Source of the DNA: Haplosporangium gracile
Lineage: Eukaryota; Mortierellomycota; Mortierellomycetes; Mortierellales; Mortierellaceae
Direction of reading: 5' to 3'
DNA length: 55,317 nucleotides
Assembly (NCBI GenBank): GCA_015499985.1
Contig: JAAAUF010000174.1
Coordinates: forward strand, 1 to 55,317
The stretch's first letter is position 1. Each line of letters opens with the position of its first letter. Below are positions 36,101-47,201 of this stretch, one piece after another. A program made the position numbers and the translations under genes. The notes under the pieces are model-generated. The model had not been told where the DNA came from, ran no database searches, and worked only from the letters and a program-made list of their open reading frames with translations.

Positions 36101-37403
36101 GTCCTGCACTAGAGGGCTCAACATAGGATCGCATGGATGCTGAGCTTACATCTGAACGCAGGGCATAGGCTGTTGAGCCCTGGTCGGTGTACTCAATAGA
36201 CTCCACCTGGCCAATCTGCGTAGACGGTAAGATAAAAGAGGACGCGTCCGAGACAGATTCAGGTGGATGGCTGTTGTATGCCGTGGACGGTCCATTTGTG
36301 GAAGATCTAGAAGAGCTGTAAAGAGGCGACAGGGTCGAGGTGGTAGTGACACGAACGGGGAAGAGCAGATGGGAAGAGTTTTTTGATATCAGCATGAAAG
36401 ACAGGTTACCGTGCTGAGTAGTAAACATGGGTCGATAGGGAGCATTGGATATCCATGTACAACGGCAAACCGCAGGAAAGCCAGCATCATCACTGCCACT
36501 CCATCCGCCAGCTAAAAAAAAAAGAACGTACCCTTTGTGCAGGTGCTTGCCTTTGAACTTGTTCAGCACGCGCATGAACTTTGATTTTGCCGAGAGTGGG
36601 TCCTGAGTGCCCATTGAGGTTCCCTCGGACTGGCCTCCTTCTGACTCTCGACTCACCAAGATCGGCCGGACCATGGCTGTCGCAGCAGGCGATCCAAGGG
36701 CGAGAGGGGAAGATGCTGTGTTGTGCTGGGGCGGAGAAGGCAAACTGATACTGTTCTGAATATTTTGTTGCCCGACCGTCCAAGAGGTTGTAGCGTTGCT
36801 ACTGTCTACGGTCCTTGCAGAAGATGTGCGACGGATGTCCTTCAAGAATGAGGGTTTGGGCTTATGTGACCCCTCGGAGGTACTTGTTTGTCGAGTGGAT
36901 TGAGTGGTGAAGGGTGCCGAAGAAGGTGTTGCGTTCAAGGCCACGTTCTGACTGTGCACTGGAGGTGGAGGAGGGAAGGTGGTCCCTGAGTCGCCCATGT
37001 AGTTGTTGTTATTGCACATTGCAACTGGTATCGATGTTGTGGTAGGGACAGTAGTACCTTGTCGCACTCCTCCTTTGACGGCGCCTTTTGACTTTGCCTT
37101 TGCCTGGAATCGAGGTTCACTCTTTGCTGTAATATCCCAGTCACCGTATATCTCGGTTGAAATTGAGGTCAGGAACTTTTTGGACGAACGTCGGTGGTGT
37201 TGAGGTCGCGTCTTTTGGGCGAGCTTTGAGGCTCTCGCCTCTGCACGTGTCCTGGCTCTGTCTTGTCCCTGGTGGTTGTGGTAGTTGTTGTGGTAGTTGT
37301 GGTGAAGTCCCTGGGTGAGATGGTTGTGTATCGAGGGCAGGAATGGGTCAGCATTGGGTGTGGAAAGGAACGAAGAGGAGCTGGAAGGGTATGGGACAAA
37401 CAT
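33186..37403 (-). CDS. very large disordered protein of unknown function
   Basis: I do not recognise this protein. A continuous frame of 1405 codons runs from ATG 37403 to the stop at 33186. A likely intron at 36316-36531 (GTACGT...TACAG, 216 nt) has no stop and would remove 72 residues of atypical sequence encoded by poly-T-containing DNA, giving about 1333 residues. A second candidate, 34055-34159 (105 nt, GTAGTG...AACAG), is less certain. The sequence is Ser/Pro/Arg rich. It has a His/Asn-rich stretch near residue 35, a basic segment KKRKKLE followed by eleven alanines, repeated Arg-Arg/Lys-Arg clusters, and one more structured-looking block (ASSYNITHTFTSFTLELAEL). No catalytic motif, membrane helix or signal peptide is visible. 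Basic clusters would fit a nuclear or cortical scaffold, but that is a guess. Confidence 0.75.
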   Translation of the reverse strand: MFVPYPSSSSSFLSTPNADPFLPSIHNHLTQGLHHNYHNNYHNHQGQDRARTRAEARASKLAQKTRPQHHRRSSKKFLTSISTEIYGDWDITAKSEPRFQAKAKSKGAVKGGVRQGTTVPTTTSIPVAMCNNNNYMGDSGTTFPPPPPVHSQNVALNATPSSAPFTTQSTRQTSTSEGSHKPKPSFLKDIRRTSSARTVDSSNATTSWTVGQQNIQNSISLPSPPQHNTASSPLALGSPAATAMVRPILVSRESEGGQSEGTSMGTQDPLSAKSKFMRVLNKFKGKHLHKGYVLFFLAGGWSGSDDAGFPAVCRCTWISNAPYRPMFTTQHGNLSFMLISKNSSHLLFPVRVTTTSTLSPLYSSSRSSTNGPSTAYNSHPPESVSDASSFILPSTQIGQVESIEYTDQGSTAYALRSDVSSASMRSYVEPSSAGQKVPAHGADMGDSDKRRVVRLDQNRPGHSSLRAKFKNQVSNTLASIKSSSNLRDKARSQASSSTTSPTSPVSPQSTTSQDRQGSNITIDSEPLQSSTPKNRHSKGFWTFPRSRPDSQIAQSLRSANGGPSSAEQPSLQPLDQDLDTVMLSPELAPLDHDDGADSDHSIDIIMPGDYDDYTQFAELPLKKRKKLEAAAAAAAAAAALNPTDKSARGMKRFLLHPKNIADGDKGKMKITEPFPSGDPGASVIPQRSSRKRPKDQDSIEQNIRHEPYKMAKPNSGERLQWRRAIMRSLHLGRRHQAEQGMSTSSQADSTFLSNQSHRDSGVYPDGQGPQSGQHESLQSARSKSLASSTHAALLPTTISKSQVPGSRRETLEMAMRRRRRSSAARSSILDPRGSLNICSGLNVIDDDNASSYNITHTFTSFTLELAELHHAHAVVNNSATPGLFNFKRQPKTLLPAADVEYEFRSFDSDGDAASGYTGDADISMEEIFVRPRTPASRSTPEGKDKGKAREANSPDILARRRISSVEGESDTVPELPTLSIRTRDLNRSSGGGGSGSRPSGRESPRSPRKAGATSPTLHRKPSRQFLNGSYISSAGIPSPGQLAGNNLSIDETFALKPRNILQPARPPVLALNTKQPLPVTKGSGLLSSKMLAPSSQTPHSPTSLMLTQSPGLISPTGFARQESLHHQRNSSSYSQYSSQHQQQASSDTLLPHHLKNFSTASTLSAGSNYSAQTLMGGNGPGPLLSTSQPVEFDPGQEFPPITPVDLKAMDFATLLKAAEREQQKGSDDLRLKKRKSYQFKDLQSLKERHNELNAHVRADSDIVGKSVAPGLYAKPLNPKSSLTAALVKSAPNLDELHTRGGGRGGADTSSGVSASRSGRPGIPTSRADPLRIPASRSAISFDVDENAVAVAAGASRGNPRTKRVMKKKMSVIKLSGNVQGRREDDGVIRVSVSSPSGDFRQARAY

Positions 37404-39646
37404 CCGAGCAGGTCTTTATCCAGCGGGGACACTGTCAAGGATGAGTTGAACAAGTAACGAAAAGGGGGACAGCAGGAGCGAGAAAGAGAGAGAGGGTGTG
37501 TGTGAAAGAGAAAGAGCTATCGGAGGATATACAGGGCGCCGTAATTATTCGTAGGAGAGTGAGCTGGAGAAGAACTAGGCTAGTGAGCGAGTTTGCAGAC
37601 GAGAAGGTGAAGTTGGTGAGGGGTATTGACAAGAATGGAAATAGTCAAAGAGGAGTTGCATGCAAAGGAAAGAGGAAAAACGATGGCAAAGAGAGTGGAG
37701 AGTAAGGGATTCGATCGCTCTGACAGTAAACGACCAAGGACGAGAACAAGAGTGAAGGGAAGCGAGAGAGAGGGCGAGAGAGGGTGCGGGTGAGAGAAAA
37801 ACGAGGGATAGAACGAGCAAGCAAAATGGAAGATGTGAAAATAAAGGGAGAGCGAGAGAAGGAAGGGAAACGAGAGAAAGAGCGAAGGGTAATAACAGGA
37901 AGAGACGCGTCCCAAGCGAAGCAGATTTTCACACTTGGTTATTATTTTTCTATTTTCTTTGTTGTTATTGTTTTGTTTTCTTTTTTGTTTTCTTTCTATG
38001 GTCTGCTGATTCAAGATCTCGATGGAGAATCAGAAGGGGAAAAAAAAGACAGGATGAATGGAGAAGGAATGAATCCATTCGTTTCCCTGTTATTTTATGC
38101 GTTTTTTCTCCACGGTATGGTATTTGTTATGGTAGCTTTCTGCTCAATTTTTTTATTTTATTTTCCCCTTCCCTTTGCCTTATTTTCCCGTTTAGGTTAT
38201 GGTAGACGATTACAAAGGGATGGGAAGAGATGGGATGGGTGTGGGACAAATAGCTTGGAAGGGTGTGGAAAGGGAAGGTAAAAAAAGGCAGGAGGGGAGA
38301 AAGAGGGAGAGAAAGGAAGGATGAGGGATACATCCAATTTATTACGATAAACGCCATCGACACTTCTCTGGGCCTTTGGGCCATGCCCAAAAGTGATATA
38401 CCTTACACGTTTACAGTGCAATGCTTGGGACACTTTTTCCCTTTTTCTTTTTCCTTTCTTACCTTCAAAGTTCAAACAGATGACAAGGAACCAAGAACGG
38501 AACGGAAGTTGTAAAAAAAGGGCTAACTGGGAGAACGAGGAGGTAGGAAGGAAGATGAGGAGGAGTGTACAAATGAAAAACAAAATGGAAAGAGAAGACG
38601 AGAGAAGGAAAGGAAAAGAAGGGGATGTGAACTGGATAAAGTGGGAACAAAAGGAGAAGAACACTCCCATCGAGACTACGAACCACGTCGACAAGAAGGA
38701 GCACAGAAAGGGGGAGGAATCTGTGCGTCTGTTTTTTTTTTCTTATTTTCTTTATGCCGTCAGTGCCTGGTGATGAGAAAATGTCCCCTTGCAACCCCTA
38801 GACTCTGCCGTCTGTTTGCTGTTGAACGGTGCATGCACATTTTTTTTCCCCCTGTCGTCGTCTCTCTCCTCCCCTTCTTCCTGCACATCACTGCGGAGGT
38901 ACTCAGTGGACAGAAACCAAAAAAACCAACAGTTTCGACTTGTTATTCCAGTGTTGTGCGTCCGAATTGTTAAGGACACAGTTTGTTGAGACACGAGTTG
39001 TCGTAGGTTTGGTTCGGGAAAGCGGGGTTGAATCATAGTCTTTCTCCTCCTACTAAATATTTTTTCCCTTTCCGTCCCTCTTTAACCTATGTGCTTCTAT
39101 CCTTCTTCAATGGGTTGGTATCGTCCATCGCCGGCTAATCTTGTCCAGCTTAGACTTCACAGCTGTGTTTTTATTGCAACAAGACCATCTTGGTTGCGCC
39201 ACCAAAATAAGAGACCAGTGGCTACGCGTTCTGATCAAATGCCGAACTCTACTGGCACAAATAGGCATGGTTGTATTTTTGACACTTCTGAGGAATGCAT
39301 AGCTCTTTCTGGCATCCTGACCATAATAGTTACGATGAGGCGATAATCTCAAATGCTCTTACTGCCAATTAACACCTTGATGCTGTGTCAATGGAGCTGG
39401 TACTTTGCTGTCGTCTCTCCCCTCCTCCCTCTCCCTTTCTCTGTCCCCTCCTTCCCCTCCTTGACATATTTCCGACGCGTGAAATTTTTCAAAGAAAAAC
39501 CTACGGCGTGGCGTGACTGTCGATAGTTGTTTTCTTTTGCAACAAAAAAAGAAAAAAGAAAAGCAAGTGTTGCTCTCACACATCTCTTGCAATCTCTCCA
39601 TTGCGGGTCCAGCAACGCCCATCACACACACATACACGCATACCCA
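37404..39646. other. 2.2-kb divergent intergenic region
   Basis: This region separates the large disordered-protein gene (leftward) from NOL8 (rightward). It is unevenly purine rich on the plus strand at 37440-37900 and 38260-38720, consistent with a pyrimidine-rich leader on the minus strand. A C/T-rich leader lies before NOL8 at 39415-39470. Several open frames of 60-165 codons exist but overlap each other on both strands and match nothing. No gene is supported. Confidence 0.5.
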
Positions 39647-42600
39647 ATGAAGCCGTTCAACCAGAGAAAGGCACAGGACGGTGCTGCGCCACCCACCTCA
39701 GGTTCAAATGGAAGACCCTCATTCCAAAAGTCATCTGGACCATCAACAAGCGGCTTTCGTGGAGGCAGCAACAACAACAGGGGGGACGATACTCGCAAAC
39801 CCTTTTCAAAACCTTTCGGAGGAGCAGGATCAGGAGCAGGAGCAGGAGCAGCAACGTCCGGCGGAAGGCCCTTTAACAAACAGCAAGGCGGCGGAAGCAG
39901 CAGCAGTCAATATTATAAAGCAGGAGTACCTGACAGGAAATCAGTATCATCGTTATCATTGTCACAACCACCTGCTGCCTCGTCTTCCGCGGACTTGTTT
40001 GCAGAGGACGAGACTGCCGCCAAACCTGCCAAGATCAAGAAACCGAAGGTCCCTAAGCCCCCTGTTGACCTCAATGGTATGTGGCTCCCTTAACAGTCAA
40101 CTTTAAGTTTTGCTTTTTTTTATTTGCATCCAATATGAACATGGGTGCCAATAAAACTAACATGGGCCATTTACATGAATGACAACAAATAGAACATATC
40201 ACACAGAGAGCTTTCATCGGAGGGCTGGCTCAGGATGTGACGACAATAGATGTGGAGGGCCGCTTCAAATCATTCGGCTCTCTCAAGGACGTTTATCTGG
40301 CAAAGGATGTTGACGGCAGATGTCGTGGATTTGGATATGTCACTCTGGATACAACACGGAAGGACTGGTCAAAATGCGTAGCCTTATTTAACGGTGCCAA
40401 ATGGAAGGGCAACGTCTTGAAGATTGAAGAGGCAAACAAGGATTGGCAGACAAAGTATGATAAGGGCACATGAGGCAAAAGTATGTTGCGATTTCGCTAA
40501 GGCCACTTCTCTCTTATGACTGATATTAATCCATGCTAATATTTCATTTGATATAGACGACAAGAGGATTTCGAAGTGCAGGCAAAGATGGAAAAGAAGG
40601 AGCAGGACGCTATCGCGAAAAAGATCAGGAGGAACCCCGCCAAGCATGCCGAGGACATGTCGCTCATTACCGACAAAAACATGGACGGCAAGCGTGGCTG
40701 GAAGCGCGGACGATTTGGACGACCTGTGATCACCATGAAGCTCGACAAGGTACATATAGTGTTCTTGATACCGACCATTCTCCGTTTGAGATGCGTGGGC
40801 GTGATACTTTTGAAATCGACGCTTATTTGTTATCCACCCTTGGACACCATAGATGACATACGACCCTTCACACTACAAGAACAATGCCGAAAAGCTCTTC
40901 AACCTCCAAGCCAAACCTCTACCCTTGGATCAACTTGTTTATGAGATTGACGAGAACGAGCCGGTCCCCAAGGGCAAGCACCTGCCAACTGAAGTCGCCT
41001 TGGCCCCCTTCTTCGCAAAATCAAAACCCGCACCAGCACCAGCATCTGCAGCAGCAACTAAATCTCCACTGGACAAAAAGGAACGCACACCAGCAGCATC
41101 TTCATCATCAACAGCAACAGCCTCAGAGTCAACACGCCAAGCACCTTCCGACAAGATCGACACTTCAGACGATCGAGCCATGATGGCTTCAGTACTGGCA
41201 GGACTGGATATGAGTCCCCGTGCAATGTCATTAGACGGATCTGATTTCGAAGATAACGGCGACACTGATGGCGGATACATGGAGGACTTCGGCGGATTGG
41301 GCGGAGAAACCAATACCGACGATTTGTTTGGAGATGTTGCTATGGATGACGAGCAGCCTGTGAAGAAAATCTCGAGGGCCGAACGGGACTCGAGACCTGA
41401 GGATCTGTTTGGCGACGATGATGATGAGGAGGAAGATGAGAAGAACAGGCCATCGCTTGACTTCTTGGATGATGATGAAGACGAAAGCGAAGGAGAGTAC
41501 CAGGAAGATGAAGACGAGGACATGGAGAGTGATGGCGACGAAAAGGAAGATGACGACGAGGATGAAGAAGACGATGAAGGACTGGATGAAGATACCATCA
41601 AGGCAATTGCACAACTTCAAGGGTCATCCTCGTCTAGCGGCGGTGGCCTCTTCGACTCTGACGGCGATGACAACAACGATGCAGTAGACGATCAAGATAC
41701 CAAGAGCGACGACGAAGACGAAGACGAGGCCAGCGCCACTAAATTTGCTGAGGAGTCAAATGCTGCTCGTCTGAAGGCACTGGAGGCGCGTGAGACAGAG
41801 CTGGAGGCGGCCCGCGGAAAACAGCAACAACTGATCGCGTCGACTCTGGCCAACATCGACTCAAAGGACAAGAAGGCTGGGCACGTTGTCTTTGAGGACT
41901 CGGATGACTATGACAGCGAGGACTATGAGAAGATGGAGGCAGATCACGAAAAGAAGATGGTCAAGCTAAACAAGCCTCCCAAGAGCATATTCGACTCTGA
42001 TTCTGGATCGGGCTCTGAGGAAGAGGCACCTAAGAAGCGCAGAGGCGTCAAGGAAATGTTTGCGTCTGATGATGAAGGTGACGACTCCGGACTCGGTGCC
42101 AAGTTTGGCGAGCCAGGTAACCACAACAACTCCGAATCAGTTCATGTGCCATTTAAGCCTGGTTCTCATATTTGCACAGGCTAACTTTCTAACGTTTTCA
42201 TACTAGATCTGGGCATCAAGGAGCAGTTTGAAGGTCCTGGCGGTAAAGCGCTATTCAAAATGCAGACCAAGATTGGAACAAACGATTCGCGTTTCCAGCT
42301 GACAAAGGACTTCTTGGATGAGCGGATCCGCGAGGACGACGATATCGATTTCATGGCACACAAGGAGCGTTTGGAGGGCGAAGAATACGCCGAGGGAGGA
42401 GCTGGCGCCGCAGACATCATTCTGGACGAGGAGCGTCAAGTCGAGTCCAACGTCACCGCGGAGAAGTTGCAGGCTTTGAATGTTCTCCGGGCCATGTTTG
42501 GAGATTCTGCTGTGCGGAGCAAAAAAAAGGAGGAGGACTCTGCAAGAAAAGCCAAGGGTGGTGTTGGGTTTACTACGGGCTTGACAGCTCGTTATGATCC

Positions 42601-43579
42601 TGATGCGGAGCCTGCTCCGCCTGCGCCGGCCTCGGTCGAATCTTCCCCAGAGCCTGATGAGTCGAAGCTGACTGTCTTTACAGACTCAGAGCCGGAGGAT
42701 GATAAACCTGTCCAGGTGACCAAGAAGGTTGTGGGGAAGGAGGAGGTCAAGGAGGAACCCGCCAAATCAACCAAGAAGTTTGTTGGATTTTCGCTCGCAT
42801 CCGATGAAAATGATCTGCAGGACGACAAAGAACCATCAACAGCCGTCGCAAACGCAGCCGCACCCGCCAAGAAGTCTGTTGGCTTATCATTCGCATTTGA
42901 TGAAAATAACCTCAAAGAAGACAAGGAGCGTTCCGCGGCCACACACGTAAGGAAGGATACTGAGATCACGACAAAGTTCCAAGTCGCCTCAGATCTCAAG
43001 TCCCTGTTCGCACCTGCAGAAGGGTCGTTCAAGATGTTCGGCGGCGGTGACGATGACGAGGATGAAGACAACGAAGATGACCTTCACGGGGACGTTGAGG
43101 ACGATCGCATGGATCACGATGACCAGGACGAGGACACGATCGTGACAGCTTACACTGATGGCGCCAGGACGATCTTTACCAGTGGCGCTGATGCCCTCAA
43201 CAGAGCTCCTCTGTCGCACTCTGGATCCCTCTTCTTCTTCCACTTCAAGAACCCGTCCTTGCTTAAGAGGTATGCGGATCTAGCGAAATGTGGCGGCGCG
43301 ACATCTTTTTTGTTTCTTTTGCATTGTTGTTGGGTGAATAACAGTTATTCTAACTTCGCCGCTTTTTTTAAATCTGCATCTAGATCCAACTTCAAGACGA
43401 ACAACAAGGTCTTTATGAGAACCGAGACAATGGACGAGGTGACGGCCAACTGGGAAAAGACAAGACACACAATGACTCAGGAGTTCAAGCGGAAGCACAA
43501 ATCCGCAGCCCGCAACAAGGCCAGAGCCTCCAAGCGGTTCAAGAGCAATTCTGGTCCTGGACTCTCTGACCACCCATAA
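39647..43579 (+). CDS. NOL8: NOL8-like nucleolar RNA-binding protein
   Basis: Exons 39647-40076, 40193-40454, 40557-40749, 40853-42116, 42207-43269 and 43384-43579 give 1135 residues. A Gly/Ser-rich N-terminus precedes an RRM at about 148-230 with RNP2 AFIGGL and RNP1 RCRGFGYV. Beyond it, KWKGNVLKIEEA, KRGRFGRPV and YDPSHYKNN follow the order seen in human NOL8. Long Asp/Glu tracts fill about 400-600. Later blocks also match NOL8: ALEARETELEAARGKQQQLI, HVVFEDSDDYDSED, QFEGPGGKALFKMQT, RFQLTKDFLDERI, and a C-terminal Lys/Arg-rich FKRKHKSAARNKARASKRF. NOL8 is a nucleolar protein implicated in pre-rRNA processing. The donor at 40455 was chosen because it joins in phase to RQEDFEVQ; reading through ends in a stop within three codons. 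Confidence 0.92.
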
Positions 43580-43789
43580 TAATCTCTTCTAGTCATTTTC
43601 CTTTACACACCATTGTTTCATTAAAAGCATTTGCATTTGTTCATTTGTTCATTTTATGGTTTTGGTGTGGGGTTTATTAGTAGCGAGATTTGTTGGTAGG
43701 TGGCGATGGTGGCGGTGATGAGGGTGATGGTAGTGAATGGGTTGATAGTCTAAAATAGCAAAAGATTGTTTGTTTGCTTGGTGGTCTGC

Positions 43790-46700
43790 TTATGACTTTT
43801 TCTTCTTGGGTGTCTGCAGAACATCCATCCCGTCCTCGTCGCCGTCACCATCGATATCTGAAAGGGGAAGAAGTAAGAAAGTTGAGGGAAAAGGCATATA
43901 TTCTCTTGTTATTATTTTTTGAAAAAAGTTGGTGCGTAATGCAGCGGCACAAAAAGATAAAGGGCATCAAGGTACGAGGTGGCGGGAGGAAAAAAACAAC
44001 AAGTGGATCCTCGAGAAACAGCCAGCGGCGCGGAGAGAAGGAGAGGAGAGGAGCGAGTCGCGACAGCTAATGTAGGAGATAGGTTGATAGGTGGATGGGA
44101 GGAGGGTTGCTCATTTACCAATGAATTCCATGTCATGCGCATCGGTAGTAGCTCCAGAGTAGGCCGAGGATTTCTTGAGTCTAAGAACAAGCGGAGGGAG
44201 GCGTTGAGATGATGCTTTTGAGGAGGACGAGTAGGAAGAGGATGATGATGGTAGTGAGACACCCACCATGCCACCACTACCACCACCGCCACCGCCGCCG
44301 ACAACACCATATTCAGCATGCTCATCACCGTCCATGGCAGAGAAGTTCTCGTCGTCGTTGCCGTGGGTGTTCCCTTTGTCCCCGTCTCTTTCGATATACT
44401 CGTCGCCATAGCCGTCGTCGTAGTCGTCATCATCCTCAAATGAAAGACCTCTTTTGCCCTTGTTCTTTTTACGACGACCATCATCTCCGCTGTTCTTCTT
44501 TTTCTTGTTCTTGTGGACGTTGATATCATTGTAATCATCATCGCCGTTGTTATTATTATTGTTGTTGTTGTTGTAGCGATTGCCGGCGTTGTGGTTTTTG
44601 TTGTTACTGTCATCGTCGTCACTGGTGGCACCTTCCGGACTTCCGATCGCCCTCAAGCTGTCATAAAATGATAAAACTTGCCCATTTTTGCTTGACGGAC
44701 CCGAAGAACCTGGCGGACGCTTGGATGAGCTGACACCTCCTCCCGAGGCACGCTTGGGATTCGAACTCGACAGTTTTTGAGTCGCGCCTGTCGTTGTCGC
44801 CATCGTCGATGCAGCAGCAGAACCAGTGGCGGAAGCGGTACCATTGCCGTTCTCGTTGCCTCCGCCACCGCTGCCATTCTGAAGACTCCTTCCGTTGGCA
44901 AGAAGAAGACTGTCGTCCAGGAATCCCAATGAGATTTCTCCGACAGGCGTTGGGTCCCGAGGCATTGTTGCTCCTGCTGTCGAAGATGGGGTGTGTAGTC
45001 CGAGTCCTTTCAACTTTGTCGAGCTTCCTGACTTGGACGCTAATTGAGTTTTTTTTTGTCAAGGGACAGAAGCCACAAAGAAGATCAGTTTTAGTAACCA
45101 AATCTCTGATCAAGTATGTTTTCATGCATGCGAATGTCCGTGCACGTCTTTTTTCTCCAATGCCCTTTTTTTTTGTTTGCAAAAGATGCTCACATTTTGC
45201 CAAAAGAGAGGACTACGCCGAATTGCATAGGGGAATACAACACAGAACAATCTTGGGTTAGTCTCTGGTTGTAGTGAAAAAAAAAGGCCAAACCATTTTG
45301 CTTGAAAAAAATCACTTTTTGCTCGGCTTCACTTGGGAGGAATTTTTACCTTGGGTGGTTTTGCAGGGTAATCTGCAGACTCCGTCTCTATGTACATAAA
45401 GAATCAAAAAGGGCCATGATAGTTAGGTCATAAAGCCTTCACGAAAAAAGCTGGATTTGGGTCCCTGATCTTCAGAAAGGAAGCAAGAAGATAAAACTTA
45501 CGTTTCTGCTTCTTGCCCTTCGAACTCGATGACTATAAAGATGCGAGAAACAATGAGACGGAATGTTAGTGAAGAATTCGAGATCGCTAGCCTTATCAAT
45601 GCAATTGCTGATACAGTTCAGCAGAAAAAACGTACCTTGACCGGACTGGGTGTGACATAGTCAGCGCCACCATTTGCTCCGCCTGCTCCATTACCATTGG
45701 ATTGAAAACTGTCTTTTGATGCATTCTTCTTGCCTATTGCCACCGTTCACGAACAAAGCCGTTTCATCAGTAGAGAAACACGAAGTGGTAATAATGTAGC
45801 TCCTGAGGTTCAATATGATCCGCACGTGTCTTACGTTTCTTCTCAATGAGGTCCTTATCAGAGTCACTTGCTTCTCGGTCATCCGAGTAGCTCACAGGTG
45901 TGAAAGGCGATCCTGATCCGGCTCTTTCAGCGCCCATTCTATTTCGTATAGAGTGCAAAATGTACGTTGTTAGGTGTCCACTCTTGTCGTTCGTTTAAAT
46001 GTTCATTGGCGCAGTGGGAAAAAAACCAAGCAAAAGCCTTACCGACGACTGGCAGTTCGGCTTGATGATCTTCCAGCAAGGCCCAGACACTTTTCCAAGT
46101 GGGGTGCGTAGCGTTGTGCTGGGAAAGACCGTTGACAATGCACGCAGTCGAATGTCTGAGAATTGCTGGGTTGTGGGTTCTGGCCAAAAATGTCCTGACC
46201 CGACCGGACCACTGCATAGCGATATAAAAGATAAAACAAAGTCAGTGGTCAGTTGGGTAAAAAATGCAAAAAAACTTTGTCTAATTTCTTCCAATGCAAT
46301 CCCGATAGCCTCACGAAGCAGTTGTTACCATAGTTTCGACATCTACGGAGATGAAGAGAAGAAAATAAAGAGAGAAAACGATGAGCCTCGTGGAAAATGA
46401 AAAATGTAACATCTATCGGGATCTTGGCAACCAGCAGAGACATCCTTATCCTTGTCATTCATATGGACATACTTTGTTTTGCAGATGGGGCAGACCGTTC
46501 GCATGATCTTGACCTCCCTATGGACTTCAGACACCACATCCAGTACAATCTCATCCAGCAAGTCGCCCAAGATTTCAAATGACTATCCGCGTTCAGCAAA
46601 AGCATATAAATAAATTAGAGCAAACTAATATGCTTCAATTTTGAGCCCAAACAACTAAAACAGAAATGCATATGACCCATTCTGGAAAGAAGTAGGATAA

Positions 46701-47201
46701 TTCTTTTACCAGGCTTGCGAGAGACGCGGCAGAAGAGTCGGGCCCGTCCTTGGAGGAGGATATTGTCTTGTCCATGGCGCGTTTTGTATGTCGAAGGAGT
46801 TCAAGCTGCGAGGCTTGATCTTTGTGGATCTTGGCGAACAGACTATGGTAGGAGGAGATAATCAATTTGTTATTTTTGAGCGTGATTTGTTTAAATCATT
46901 TTTTTTAAAATATCAGAAATGCAGTATGAGGGAGGGTCAATTGAAGGGCAAAGGGCTATGCCTTGCCCCACGCAACAATGTTGCTTATGCTTCTTTTCTT
47001 TTGCAGCAGCAAACACAAAATACCGAAACGGCGAAGCAGAAAATCAAGGCCGATTGGTTGCATTCCAAGCGTCGACTATTGGTTGCAATGCATAAGAGCG
47101 ACAACCCTTCCTTTGCTTAAACATGGCGGTCATTTCCTGCCTCTACCTTCTCCTTGGAAATCAAAAAAAAGAACTTACGCCTCCATGTCTGTGCTTGACA
47201 T
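43790..47201 (-). CDS. SGF11: SGF11/ATXN7L3-like subunit of the SAGA deubiquitinase module
   Basis: SGF11 joins the SAGA module that removes ubiquitin from histone H2B. Exons 47179-47201, 46710-46842, 46411-46582, 46043-46211, 45835-45938, 45636-45733, 45502-45532, 44119-45039 and 43790-43857 give 572 residues in one frame. Recognisable parts are the N-terminal helix SFEILGDLLDEIVLDVVSEVH (about 53-73), the conserved DIFGQ, and the zinc finger C132-C135-H147-C151 (CVHCQRSFPAQRYAPHLEKC). An extra CPIC pair plus a later Cys (83, 86, 104) lies just before it. The remaining 400 residues are disordered, with Asn, Gly and Asp runs, unlike short yeast Sgf11. A 38-nt segment at 45350-45387 has exon-like borders but would break the frame, so it was left out. 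The donor at 46410 is weak. Confidence 0.82.

Noticed and set aside
38197..38694. 165-codon minus-strand frame in the intergenic region
   Set aside because: It is Phe/Leu/Ser rich from a purine/pyrimidine-biased region, overlaps frames on both strands, and has no family match or splice support.
39089..39352. Pair of open frames on opposite strands near 39.1-39.35 kb
   Set aside because: Both are short, fully overlapping and unmatched; I could not fold a tRNA or other known RNA there either.
40939..41601. 220-codon Ser-rich open frame on the minus strand
   Set aside because: It is the mirror of the acidic GAC/GAT/GAA tracts of NOL8 and is explained by their codon composition.
43912..44631. 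239-codon Thr-rich open frame on the minus strand
   Set aside because: It overlaps the SGF11-like tail in another frame and runs through its intron; it is low-complexity shadow.
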